A stretch of DNA of 5,872 bases from Aquirhabdus sp. (GCA_030152425.1 JASLJP010000313.1:1-5872); one strand, 5' to 3'. Shown: positions 1 through 5,352, counted from the first letter of the stretch. The notes: generated by a model from the sequence alone, not told the origin. Translations and numbers: made by a program.

Positions 1-168
1 CAGCTCGCTGATACCGACGTTGCTCGGACGGTTCAGCAGCAATCCCATCGCACCGTCTTCATCATGACGGGCAATGTAGATCAATGAATCCGCGAAGAAA
101 TCATCTGCAGCGATCGAGTCCGAATCACGCGGAGCGATCAAACAGCGATGCGTTAGGCTTTTGGTCAT
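1..168 (-). CDS. yqgE: YqgE/AlgH family protein, N-terminal fragment
   Basis: Reading from 168 leftwards gives an open frame of 56 codons that continues past the left edge, so only the N-terminus is present. The protein begins MTKSLTHRCLIAP and shows the family's LIYIARHDEDGAMGLLLNRP block at residues 29-48; the GAMGLLLNRP core is typical of the YqgE/AlgH (UPF0301) family, whose full length is usually about 185 residues. The family was named from an alginate-regulation locus in Pseudomonas, but its biochemical role is unsettled. The start at 168 has a GGGAG ribosome-binding site (178-174) five bases upstream. An in-frame ATG four codons earlier (180-178) overlaps that site and is less likely. 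It lies downstream of recN on the same strand, with about 200 bp between them, so it probably has its own promoter. Family assignment is confident; function is not. Confidence 0.88.
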   Translation of the reverse strand, partial: MTKSLTHRCLIAPRDSDSIAADDFFADSLIYIARHDEDGAMGLLLNRPSNVGISEL

Positions 169-186
169 AGGAGCTCCCATAAAATT

Positions 187-204
187 TAAAGTGAGACTAC
201 TTTA
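187..204. promoter_or_regulatory. Dyad TAAAGT-N6-ACTTTA upstream of yqgE
   Basis: A perfect 6-bp inverted repeat with a 6-bp spacer lies 19-36 bp upstream of the yqgE start codon, in AT-rich DNA. Its spacing fits an operator for a dimeric regulator, or a small hairpin in the 5' leader. No clear -35/-10 pair could be fixed next to it, and it is AT-rich, so it could be chance. Confidence 0.3.
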
Positions 205-243
205 GTTAATAAATGGTGTGACCCGTGATGTTTTACAAGTTCT

Positions 244-294
244 CGTCCGATGACATCGCGTAGAACCGCGACTAAACGGTATACGGCTCGGACG
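244..294. repeat. 51-nt nested inverted-repeat element between recN and yqgE
   Basis: CGTCCGA (244-250) and TCGGACG (288-294) form a perfect 7-bp closing stem. Inside it, TCGCG (256-260) and CGCGA (267-271) form a second 5-bp stem with a 6-base loop, followed by the small palindrome GTATAC (279-284). The whole sits about 75 bp upstream of yqgE and downstream of recN. It is too short and wrongly arranged for a tRNA, and has no U-tract on either side, so it is not a standard terminator. It may be a structured leader of yqgE, a 3' element of the recN transcript, or a protein-binding site; the function is unknown. Confidence 0.4.
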
Positions 295-367
295 ATCACC
301 CGCTGTACCGATGCAGGTTATCCTAAAACACGCAATCCTTTACATGAAAAATCTGGCGATGGCATCC

Positions 368-2023
368 TTAGACGCTGCTCTGCAACAAGCTGCGGGCATG
401 GGACAGTGTGGCTTCGTTGATCTCGACGCCGCCCGACATCCGGGCAAGCTCGCCGACACGCTCATCGGCGCTAAGCTGGCGCAAGTGACTGGCCGCCTGC
501 TCGCCTTGCTGTTTTTCGACCAACACATGCTGGTGACCTTGAGCCGCGACCTGTGGCTGGTGCGTGATACACAGCACCTGCACCTGCTCACCCAAACTGC
601 GCAGCAAACGCCCCACCACCTCTGCCGTACCGCCACTGATGCCGACATCAACTTCGTCAAAGACCAGGATCGGCGCTTTGGCATACGCAGCGATCATGAC
701 CTGCATGACCAAGGCGATGCGCGACAGCTCACCACCTGAAGCAACTTTGGCCAAAGGCTGCGGCGGTATACCACGGTTGGCACTGAATAACAGCCGGATC
801 TGACTGAGCCCCTGTGCCGAAGGCGTGGCTTCGACAAACTCAAACTCGAATCGGGCTTCCGGCAGTGCCAGCGGTTTGGTCTGATCGGTCATTTGTTTGA
901 TCAGCGGGATCGCTGCCTGCTGGCGCGCGGCATCGAGTGCCTGCGCGGCCGTCGTATACGCCGCCTCAGCAGCAACAACCTGCGCCTGCAGTGCTTCGGC
1001 ATCGGCCAGACTGTCGAGCTTCTGCAATTCATTATGCCAGCTTGCAAAATCGTTTTTTAATAATTCAGGTGTAGTGCGATATTTACGCGCCAAACGGTGG
1101 TACTCACTCATACACTCGTCGACGATGCGGAAACGCTCTGGATCGAGCACCTGCTCATCGGCAAACTGCCGCAAAGTGGACACCGCCTCGACCAACTCGG
1201 TCTGCGCCGACTCGAGCCCTAGCGCGACCGCTTCCAGTGCCTGCGCGCGGCTTGATTGGGTCTGCGCGCGGCGCAGCAGTTGGCTCAGCTTGGACAACAG
1301 GTTGTCCTCGCCTTCGTCCAGCCCATCGAGCAGTATCGCCGTATCCTGCATCATGCTTTCAAAATGGCTCAGCCGGTCGTGCTCTTGTTCCAGCTCGGAG
1401 TAGTCGTGCGCCAGATAGGGCTGCACATCCTCGATCTGGGTGGCCAGCACGGCCTGGCGCGTCAGCAACGCCTCACGCTCGCGCAGGGCATGCTCCTGCT
1501 GCTTGAGCACTGACTGCCAGTCGCGGTACAGCACACGCACATGATCGACTTGAGGATGTAGCTGCGCGGCGGTATCCAGCCAGCGCATCGGGTATTCGGG
1601 TTTGAGCAACTGCTGCTGGCTATGCTGGCCATGGAGCTGAACCAGTAGATCACCCAACTCGCGCAGATCGCCGAGGCTGGTCGGTGTGCCATTGATCCAT
1701 GCTTTGCTGCGGCCTTCGCTCAGGATCACCCGGCGTAGACGCACCTCTTGCTCATCATCGACATCGAGCAGTTCGCGCTCCTCTAACCAGTGCTTGGCCG
1801 CTTGGCTATGCAGCAGATCAAACTGGGCAGTGATATCGGCCTTGTCTGCTCCAAAGCGTACCGTCTGAGCATCCATCCGCTCGCCCAGACAGGCTGATAG
1901 TCCATCGAGCAAGATCGACTTGCCCGCGCCGGTCTCGCCGGTCAGGACGGTAAAGCCCGCGTGCACATCCAGCACCACATCACGCGCTAACGTAAAATTT
2001 TGCAAACTTAGTCGAGTCAGCAT
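368..2023 (-). CDS. recN: DNA repair protein RecN
   Basis: RecN is an SMC-like cytoplasmic ATPase that acts early in recombinational repair of DNA double-strand breaks, together with the RecA pathway. The 551 residues match the family's usual length (about 550). The N-terminal head half opens MLTRLSLQNF and carries the Walker A motif GETGAGKS at 29-36 and an HGQH block at 131-134. Residues of roughly 155-370 are rich in Gln, Glu, Leu and Arg and read as the coiled-coil arm. The C-terminal head half has the ABC signature ASGGELSR at 428-435, the Walker B segment ILVFDEVDVGISGG at 452-465 with D456/E457, and the switch histidine H488 in ITHQP. All catalytic elements are intact. The start at 2023 fits the family N-terminus although its ribosome-binding site (AGAGG about 11 bases upstream) is distant. 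Expression is probably controlled from the divergent region shared with ppnP. No obvious terminator follows the stop codon. Confidence 0.98.
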   Translation of the reverse strand: MLTRLSLQNFTLARDVVLDVHAGFTVLTGETGAGKSILLDGLSACLGERMDAQTVRFGADKADITAQFDLLHSQAAKHWLEERELLDVDDEQEVRLRRVILSEGRSKAWINGTPTSLGDLRELGDLLVQLHGQHSQQQLLKPEYPMRWLDTAAQLHPQVDHVRVLYRDWQSVLKQQEHALREREALLTRQAVLATQIEDVQPYLAHDYSELEQEHDRLSHFESMMQDTAILLDGLDEGEDNLLSKLSQLLRRAQTQSSRAQALEAVALGLESAQTELVEAVSTLRQFADEQVLDPERFRIVDECMSEYHRLARKYRTTPELLKNDFASWHNELQKLDSLADAEALQAQVVAAEAAYTTAAQALDAARQQAAIPLIKQMTDQTKPLALPEARFEFEFVEATPSAQGLSQIRLLFSANRGIPPQPLAKVASGGELSRIALVMQVMIAAYAKAPILVFDEVDVGISGGTAEVVGRLLRSLGEQVQVLCITHQPQVAAQGHQHVLVEKQQGEQAASHLRQLSADERVGELARMSGGVEINEATLSHARSLLQSSV

Positions 2024-2122
2024 GGGCTACCCAGCCTCTAAAAATATAAGGGATCTATTACCACGCACCGCACGCCAGAGCGCTCCTCACGATACCATGC
2101 AGCGCGGCATCCGCCACTGCCT

Positions 2123-2165
2123 GTGCGCAACATTTTCGCACGGGGCGGCAGGCCAGCGGGGCGGC
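2123..2165 (-). repeat. Hairpin and tandem GC-rich repeat in the recN leader
   Basis: GTGCG (2123-2127) can pair with CGCAC (2137-2141) across a 9-base loop. Directly beside it the 9-mer CGGGGCGGC occurs twice in the same orientation, at 2141-2149 and 2157-2165, 16 bp apart. If recN is transcribed from the promoter called at 2178-2206, both lie in its 5' untranslated leader. No function can be assigned. Confidence 0.35.
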
Positions 2166-2176
2166 TTGCTGCACTA

Positions 2177-2206
2177 TAAGATATATCTTACACTAGCGTA
2201 ACGCAA
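2177..2206 (-). promoter_or_regulatory. Candidate recN promoter with overlapping 14-bp palindrome
   Basis: On the minus strand TTGCGT (2206-2201) and TATCTT (2183-2178) are separated by exactly 17 bp, giving a sigma-70-like promoter pointing at recN with a leader of about 147 nt. The perfect 14-bp palindrome TAAGATATATCTTA (2177-2190) covers the -10 box and part of the spacer, the position expected of a repressor operator. recN is a classic DNA-damage-induced gene in many bacteria. The palindrome does not match the usual gammaproteobacterial LexA box (CTGT-N8-ACAG), so any link to the damage response is inference. Confidence 0.45.
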
Positions 2207-2387
2207 TTTTAGTCGCCTGCATAGTCACCCGACACGCAGGATCCTCTCGGATAAATACAACCGAGTCATCCAATGCGGACTGTTTTTTGCATCGCCTTGG
2301 CGGGCTGCATCGCACGGCGATATTCGTGCAGAAATCCATCCATCCTGAGATAGAACTGTCATCAGCCCATTATATTCTAGCGTTTAG

Positions 2388-2417
2388 CCCGTGCAATGGC
2401 TGGTTCTCACCCGTGCA
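2388..2417 (+). repeat. Direct repeats CCCGTGCA at the ppnP promoter
   Basis: The 8-mer CCCGTGCA occurs at 2388-2395 and again at 2410-2417. The copies start 22 bp apart, about two helical turns, so they face the same side of the DNA. They bracket the -35 region of the -10 box at 2424, a plausible arrangement for a regulator bound to ppnP's promoter. A shorter CGTGCA copy occurs further upstream, near 2326. This could be chance. Confidence 0.35.
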
Positions 2418-2420
2418 GGT

Positions 2421-2429
2421 TGTTAGAAT
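2421..2429 (+). promoter_or_regulatory. Candidate extended -10 promoter of ppnP
   Basis: TGTTAGAAT is an extended -10 element (TGn followed by TAGAAT at 2424-2429) ending 24 bp before the ppnP start codon, which predicts a short leader of about 18 nt containing the GGAG ribosome-binding site (2444-2447). The -35 region 17 bp upstream (TGGTTC, 2401-2406) is poor, consistent with an extended -10 promoter or one needing an activator. A similar GTTAGAATA stretch precedes rlmB. Confidence 0.5.
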
Positions 2430-2453
2430 AAGCCCATCATTTTGGAGAGCGTT

Positions 2454-2771
2454 ATGAACACCGCGCAATTCGATCACGTCAGTGTGGTCAAAAAATCGAA
2501 TGTTTACTTTGACGGCAAATGTGTCAGCCATACTATTTTATTTGCCGATGGAAGCAAAAAAACGATTGGTGTCATCCTGCCCTCAACCCTGACCTTTAAC
2601 ACCGGTGCGCCTGAGCGCATGGAAATCATCTCGGGCGAGTGCGCTGTGACCCGTCCGGGCAAAGCCACTGAGCAGTTCCGCAGCGGTCAGTCCTTCTTCG
2701 TCGACGGCAACAGCAGCTTTGAAATCGAAGCACTCAGCGTCGTCGACTACGTCTGCCACTTCGAAGGCTAA
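2454..2771 (+). CDS. ppnP: Pyrimidine/purine nucleoside phosphorylase PpnP
   Basis: PpnP (formerly YaiE, UPF0345) is a small cupin-fold enzyme that splits purine and pyrimidine nucleosides with phosphate into free base and ribose-1-phosphate, serving cytoplasmic nucleoside salvage. The 105 residues are slightly longer than the about 94 of E. coli. Visible family blocks are SNVYFDGK (15-22), SHTILFADGSKKTIGVILP (25-43), PERMEIISGEC (53-63), the FFVDGNSSF turn (81-89) and the C-terminal DYVCHFEG (98-105). Position 84 is Asp where I recall Pro in most relatives. The ATG at 2454 is preceded by GGAG with a 6-base spacing; an upstream in-frame TTG at 2442 overlaps that site and would add four unconserved residues, so it was rejected. 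The gene stands alone, divergent from recN, with its own promoter and terminator. Confidence 0.95.
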   Translation: MNTAQFDHVSVVKKSNVYFDGKCVSHTILFADGSKKTIGVILPSTLTFNTGAPERMEIISGECAVTRPGKATEQFRSGQSFFVDGNSSFEIEALSVVDYVCHFEG

Positions 2772-2788
2772 CCCGATACGCACCCCCT

Positions 2789-2844
2789 AAACCTGCGTAG
2801 CAACCGCTGATGCGCAGGTTTTAGGCTCGGCTTAAAGCCTTTTT
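2789..2844 (+). terminator. Tandem hairpin terminator after ppnP
   Basis: Two hairpins follow the ppnP stop codon by 17 bp. The first pairs AAACCTGCG (2789-2797) with CGCAGGTTT (2813-2821), and its loop can fold a small inner AGC/GCT stem. The second pairs AGGCT (2823-2827) with AGCCT (2836-2840) and runs straight into five T residues (2840-2844). The second hairpin plus T-run has the form of an intrinsic terminator; the first may strengthen it or protect the mRNA 3' end. Confidence 0.7.
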
Positions 2845-2890
2845 GTGTATAACTCTCGCTACAAATCTCCTTTTTTTCTACAAATTCGGC

Positions 2891-3125
2891 TAAGATCTGC
2901 GCATGAAACAACCGTGCCGTGGCTCACGCTTTTTTGCGCTTTCGCAAAAGTCTTAATCACGCGATACGGCGCTGGCTCGACGCCCTAAACGCAACCCTTG
3001 CGTCACCTGTGCGATTTCCACCCCATCCGTTTTTTATGTACAACAAGATTTAACGATCTATCCGTTTGATCGTCTTAACTGTGGTTGATTTTTAACTTTT
3101 TTATTTTACTAAAGCGAGCAGTTGT
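2891..3125 (+). other. Hairpin-rich leader region of the TerC-family gene
   Basis: Between the ppnP terminator and the TerC-family gene lie about 280 bp with no convincing gene. TAAGAT (2891-2896) is a possible -10 box, though no good -35 precedes it. Downstream are three clean hairpins: TTTTGCG/CGCAAAA (2932-2938 with 2943-2949, 4-base loop), ACGCAA/TTGCGT (2989-2994 with 2998-3003, 3-base loop) and ACGATC/GATCGT (3053-3058 with 3068-3073, 9-base loop). The 8-mer ATCCGTTT occurs at 3025-3032 and 3060-3067. Some TerC-family genes, such as E. coli alx, are controlled by the yybP-ykoY manganese riboswitch; I could not find its conserved sequence blocks here. The region nearest the gene (3074-3125) is AT-rich and could carry a closer promoter. 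Confidence 0.4.
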
Positions 3126-3887
3126 ATGGATTTTATGAGCTGGATGAGTAATCCAGAGTCGTGGGTTACCCTGATCACGTTGACCGTGCTTGAGATCGTA
3201 CTGGGTATCGACAACATCATCTTTTTGACGATCCTCGTCGCCAAAGTACCGAAACGTCTGCAAAATCGCACGCGTTTATTCGGTCTGGCCTTGGCGATGA
3301 TCACCCGTATCTTGCTACTGCTGTCGATTTCGTGGGTCATGCGTCTGACCGAGCCACTGTTCAGCGTGCTGGGTCAAGGCTTCAGCGGCCGCGATTTGAT
3401 CCTGATCGGGGGTGGTTTGTTCCTGATCTATAAGAGCTGCAAAGAGATTTTCGAAGAAACCGATGGGATCGAAAATCCGCAGCATACGCTGGATGCCAAA
3501 GAAGCCGCCGAAAAAGGCGTGCTGTCGATCGTGATCCAGATCGCGATCATCGACATCGTCTTTTCGCTGGACTCGGTCATCACCGCCGTGGGTCTGTCCA
3601 ATGAACTGCCGGTCATGATTCTGGCTGTCATGGCCTCCGTGTTTGTGATGATGTTTATGGCCAAGCCGATCGGCGACTTCGTCGAACGTCATGCGTCGAT
3701 CAAGATCATGGCCTTGGCCTTCTTGGTATTGGTCGGTGTGGTACTGATCATCGAAGGCTTTGCGATCCATGTCGACAAAAACTACATCTACGCGGCGATG
3801 GGCTTTGCCCTGCTGGTCGAGCTGCTGAATATCCGCGCACGCGGCAAGGCAGCGCGTCATGTCCGCGCCGAGCGTAAAGCACACTAA
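3126..3887 (+). CDS. TerC family integral membrane protein (YgdQ-like)
   Basis: This 253-residue inner-membrane protein belongs to the TerC family, close to E. coli YgdQ in length and motif order. Relatives are named after tellurite resistance, and several (Alx, MeeF/MeeY) take part in manganese export or in metal loading of exported proteins; the substrate here is inferred, not shown. About seven hydrophobic segments are visible, near 12-38, 52-72, 90-104, 132-156, 163-180, 194-212 and 219-235. The two hallmark acidic motifs are intact: LEIVLGIDNIIF (22-33, E23 and D29) and IIDIVFSLDSVITAVG (141-156, D143 and D149), followed by IGDFVERH (182-189). The C-terminus is basic. The ATG at 3126 has only a weak AGCGAG site 7 bases upstream; ATG at 3135 is an alternative that would remove three residues. 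The gene has its own long leader and a strong terminator, so it is probably transcribed alone. Confidence 0.93.
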   Translation: MDFMSWMSNPESWVTLITLTVLEIVLGIDNIIFLTILVAKVPKRLQNRTRLFGLALAMITRILLLLSISWVMRLTEPLFSVLGQGFSGRDLILIGGGLFLIYKSCKEIFEETDGIENPQHTLDAKEAAEKGVLSIVIQIAIIDIVFSLDSVITAVGLSNELPVMILAVMASVFVMMFMAKPIGDFVERHASIKIMALAFLVLVGVVLIIEGFAIHVDKNYIYAAMGFALLVELLNIRARGKAARHVRAERKAH

Positions 3888-3901
3888 GCAGCACCTGACG
3901 T

Positions 3902-3936
3902 AAAAAAAAAACCGGCTACGAAAGCCGGTTTTTTTT
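3902..3936. terminator. Strong bidirectional intrinsic terminator
   Basis: ACCGGCT (3911-3917) and AGCCGGT (3923-3929) form a perfect 7-bp stem with a 5-base loop (ACGAA). It is flanked by a run of A (3902-3911) and a run of T (3929-3936), so the stem can extend through A-U pairs and a U-tract is made on either strand. It lies 23 bp after the TerC-family stop codon and 28 bp after the stop of the convergent gene, and should terminate both. Confidence 0.93.
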
Positions 3937-3957
3937 ATGCCCAAGGCAGAGGATGAC

Positions 3958-4329
3958 TTAGCGCAGATTGCCCTGTGAGATCACAATATTGCGCATCGCC
4001 ATATTGGACAGTTGATCGTTGACATTGGGGGTAATCGGCAGTTGAATCGAGATCTGGCGCTGGTTGCCCGTCCCGCTGACTGCGGTGGAGATATCTGCGC
4101 TCGGGGTTGCAACCACGGGCGTCGCGCGCGTAGTCAGCGCTTCGGCAGCCACACCGGCGATCTGGCCGCTGCCTGAGTCAACCGGTGCGGTCGGCTGGAC
4201 TAGCACTTGCTGCCCCGGCAGCACCGTCGCGGCCATCTCATTATTATCCATCGCGGTGACCTGCGCCGATGCGCTACTGCCGCATACGAGCAGTCCGCAT
4301 AACCCACTCATAAGCATTATTTTAATCAT
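3958..4329 (-). CDS. Small predicted secreted protein of unknown function
   Basis: I do not recognise a family. The 123-residue product starts MIKIMLMSGLCGLLVCGSSASAQ: one basic residue, a hydrophobic core and an ASA motif fit a Sec signal peptide cleaved after residue 22. The two cysteines lie inside the signal and neither sits in a good lipobox, so a lipoprotein is unlikely. The mature 101 residues are rich in Ala, Thr, Ser, Val, Gln, Asn and Pro, and contain no Phe, Tyr, Trp, His, Lys or Cys. The middle (about 40-85) looks disordered; the C-terminal third (RQISIQLPITPNVNDQ, 91-106, then MRNIVISQ, 112-119) looks more beta-prone. It probably acts in the periplasm or on the outer surface. A real gene is supported by the signal peptide, a promoter-like site upstream and the terminator directly downstream. 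The ribosome-binding site is weak; ATG codons at residues 5 and 7 are possible alternative starts. Confidence 0.75.
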   Translation of the reverse strand: MIKIMLMSGLCGLLVCGSSASAQVTAMDNNEMAATVLPGQQVLVQPTAPVDSGSGQIAGVAAEALTTRATPVVATPSADISTAVSGTGNQRQISIQLPITPNVNDQLSNMAMRNIVISQGNLR

Positions 4330-4362
4330 TGCCTGTATCTCTAACGCCTTAAACTATGGCTA

Positions 4363-4391
4363 AGTATCATCCGATTTGGCCATGGACGCAA
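4363..4391 (-). promoter_or_regulatory. Candidate promoter of the small secreted protein gene
   Basis: On the minus strand TTGCGT (4391-4386) and GATACT (4368-4363) are separated by 17 bp, a reasonable sigma-70-like pair giving a leader of about 27 nt. The -35 hexamer and spacing are the same as in the candidate recN promoter. ATCCG (4369-4373) and CGGAT (4393-4397) form a small dyad around the spacer and -35 box. Confidence 0.45.
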
Positions 4392-4512
4392 ACGGATAAT
4401 GGTAACAACGGCACAGGTTCGCCCTCGCCCGATGAGACAAAGAGTGGAATCATGTCTCGCCGCAAGCCTGTCCAGTCTTAAAATAGGTGCAGGCAGCGCC
4501 CCCTAAATTCGT

Positions 4513-4518
4513 TAGAAT
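4513..4518 (+). promoter_or_regulatory. Candidate -10 box of the rlmB promoter
   Basis: TAGAAT lies within GTTAGAATAGCGCATC, similar to the stretch before ppnP, and predicts a transcript start near 4525 with a leader of about 55 nt. The -35 region 17 bp upstream is weak (CAGGCA, 4490-4495). It is the best-looking -10 box in the 250 bp between the divergent genes. Confidence 0.4.
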
Positions 4519-4578
4519 AGCGCATCGTATTTTTACGCCCATCGTACCGCAGCCGCGCCTGCACCTGTTGAGATCATC

Positions 4579-5337
4579 ATGGCTAAACCCGCAAAAACCG
4601 TCGAACATCATTTTGGTCTGCATGCGGTTGAATCCTTGCTCGCCAGCATGCCCGAGCACATCCTCGGCCTCTTCGTGCTGCAAGGCCGTGATGATGAGCG
4701 CCTGCAGGCGCTGGTCAAACAGGCCGAACCCCATGGTATTTCGGTACAAAAAGCCAGTCGCGACACCCTCAGCCGTCTGGCAGAAGGCGGCCAGCATCAG
4801 GGCATCGTTGCTGCCGTACGGCCAGCACAGATCTCCGATGAGGGGGATCTGGCGCGTCTGGTCGAAGCGACGCCGAATGTTTTTTTGCTGGCACTCGACC
4901 AAGTGACCGACCCACATAATCTCGGTGCCTGTATGCGGACGGCCGCAGCAATGGGGGTACATGGCATCATCGCACCGCGTGATCGTGCCGCTGGCCTCAC
5001 GCCTGTCGCCCGCAAAGTTGCCGCGGGCGCTGCCGATGTGATTCCGTTCTTTCAGGTCACCAATCTGGTGCGCACTTTGGTCGCGCTGCAGGAACAAGGC
5101 GTGTTTTCCGTCGGCACCATGCTGGATGAAAGCGCCAAACCACTGCATCAGATCGACCTGAGCGGTAATCTGGTCATCGTCATGGGCGCCGAAGACACGG
5201 GTCTGCGCCGCCTGACCCAAGAGACCTGTGACCATCTGGCCTATATTCCGATGTCGGGCAAGCTGCAAAGCCTCAACGTCAGCGTGGCGGCTGGCATGGC
5301 TGTCTACGAAGCCTGCCGTCAACGCCAACCCGCCTAA
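4579..5337 (+). CDS. rlmB: 23S rRNA (guanosine(2251)-2'-O)-methyltransferase RlmB
   Basis: RlmB methylates the 2'-OH of G2251 in the P loop of 23S rRNA using S-adenosylmethionine, during large-subunit assembly. The 252 residues compare with 243 in E. coli. An N-terminal substrate-binding domain (about 8-80, opening HFGLHAVESLL and ending GGQHQGIVAAV) is followed by a SPOUT/SpoU catalytic domain. Motif 1 is LDQVTDPHNLGACMRTAAA (106-124, with N114 and R120), motif 2 is LVIVMGAEDTGLRRLT (198-213, with E205) and motif 3 is IPMSGKLQSLNVSVAAGMA (223-241, with S231 and N233), the knotted cofactor site. Motif 2 has GAEDTG where I recall GAEGxG in many relatives, probably tolerated. The ATG at 4579 has a weak GAG site (4570-4572) six bases upstream, and the N-terminus matches family length. 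A transporter gene follows 59 bases downstream and might be cotranscribed. Confidence 0.97.
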   Translation: MAKPAKTVEHHFGLHAVESLLASMPEHILGLFVLQGRDDERLQALVKQAEPHGISVQKASRDTLSRLAEGGQHQGIVAAVRPAQISDEGDLARLVEATPNVFLLALDQVTDPHNLGACMRTAAAMGVHGIIAPRDRAAGLTPVARKVAAGAADVIPFFQVTNLVRTLVALQEQGVFSVGTMLDESAKPLHQIDLSGNLVIVMGAEDTGLRRLTQETCDHLAYIPMSGKLQSLNVSVAAGMAVYEACRQRQPA

Positions 5338-5352
5338 CGCCTGTAGTCATCC

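Larger units (their letters stand above)
2024..2453. other. Divergent recN-ppnP intergenic region (430 bp)
   Basis: No coding frame here looks real: the open stretches are short and carry no recognisable protein. The recN side (2024-2206) contains a candidate promoter, a palindrome, a hairpin and a GC-rich direct repeat. The ppnP side (2388-2453) contains direct repeats, an extended -10 box and a ribosome-binding site. The middle (about 2207-2387) holds only weak dyads, such as CTCGG (2246-2250) with CCGAG (2261-2265). A second AT-rich -10-like stretch, CCTTATATTTT on the minus strand just upstream of recN (about 2041-2051), could be an alternative start point with a very short leader, but no convincing -35 precedes it. 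Confidence 0.6.

Noticed and set aside
244..294. tRNA-like fold suggested by the 7-bp closing stem
   Set aside because: Only 51 nt, no D-arm or proper T-arm, no anticodon arm of the right size and no CCA end.
897..1403. Plus-strand open frame (168 codons) opposite recN
   Set aside because: It is Ser/Ala/Cys/Arg-rich and antisense to the coiled-coil part of recN, where Gln/Glu/Leu repeats keep the opposite frame open.
1920..2201. Plus-strand frame crossing the recN start into the intergenic region
   Set aside because: Half of it is antisense to recN, it has no ribosome-binding site or recognisable protein, and it would cover the recN promoter.
2442..2453. Upstream TTG start for ppnP
   Set aside because: It overlaps the GGAG ribosome-binding site of the ATG at 2454 and adds residues not expected in the family.
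2912..2935. Terminator-like CGTG/CACG stem followed by six T in the TerC-gene leader
   Set aside because: The stem is only 4 bp with an 8-base loop, too weak for an intrinsic terminator, and the T-run is already part of a better hairpin (2932-2949).
2845..3125. yybP-ykoY manganese riboswitch before the TerC-family gene
   Set aside because: The conserved sequence blocks of that riboswitch could not be recognised by eye, so it is not called; a covariance search would settle it.
3315..3944. Minus-strand open frame (209 codons) opposite the TerC-family gene
   Set aside because: It is His/Asp/Gln rich, which is what the reverse complement of Ile/Val/Met-rich membrane codons gives, and it spans the terminator. 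No domain is visible.
4450..5328. Long minus-strand open frame (292 codons) opposite rlmB
   Set aside because: It lies antisense to the well-supported rlmB, shows no recognisable domain, and has a Cys/His/Gln-rich composition typical of a reverse-complement shadow of a GC-rich gene.
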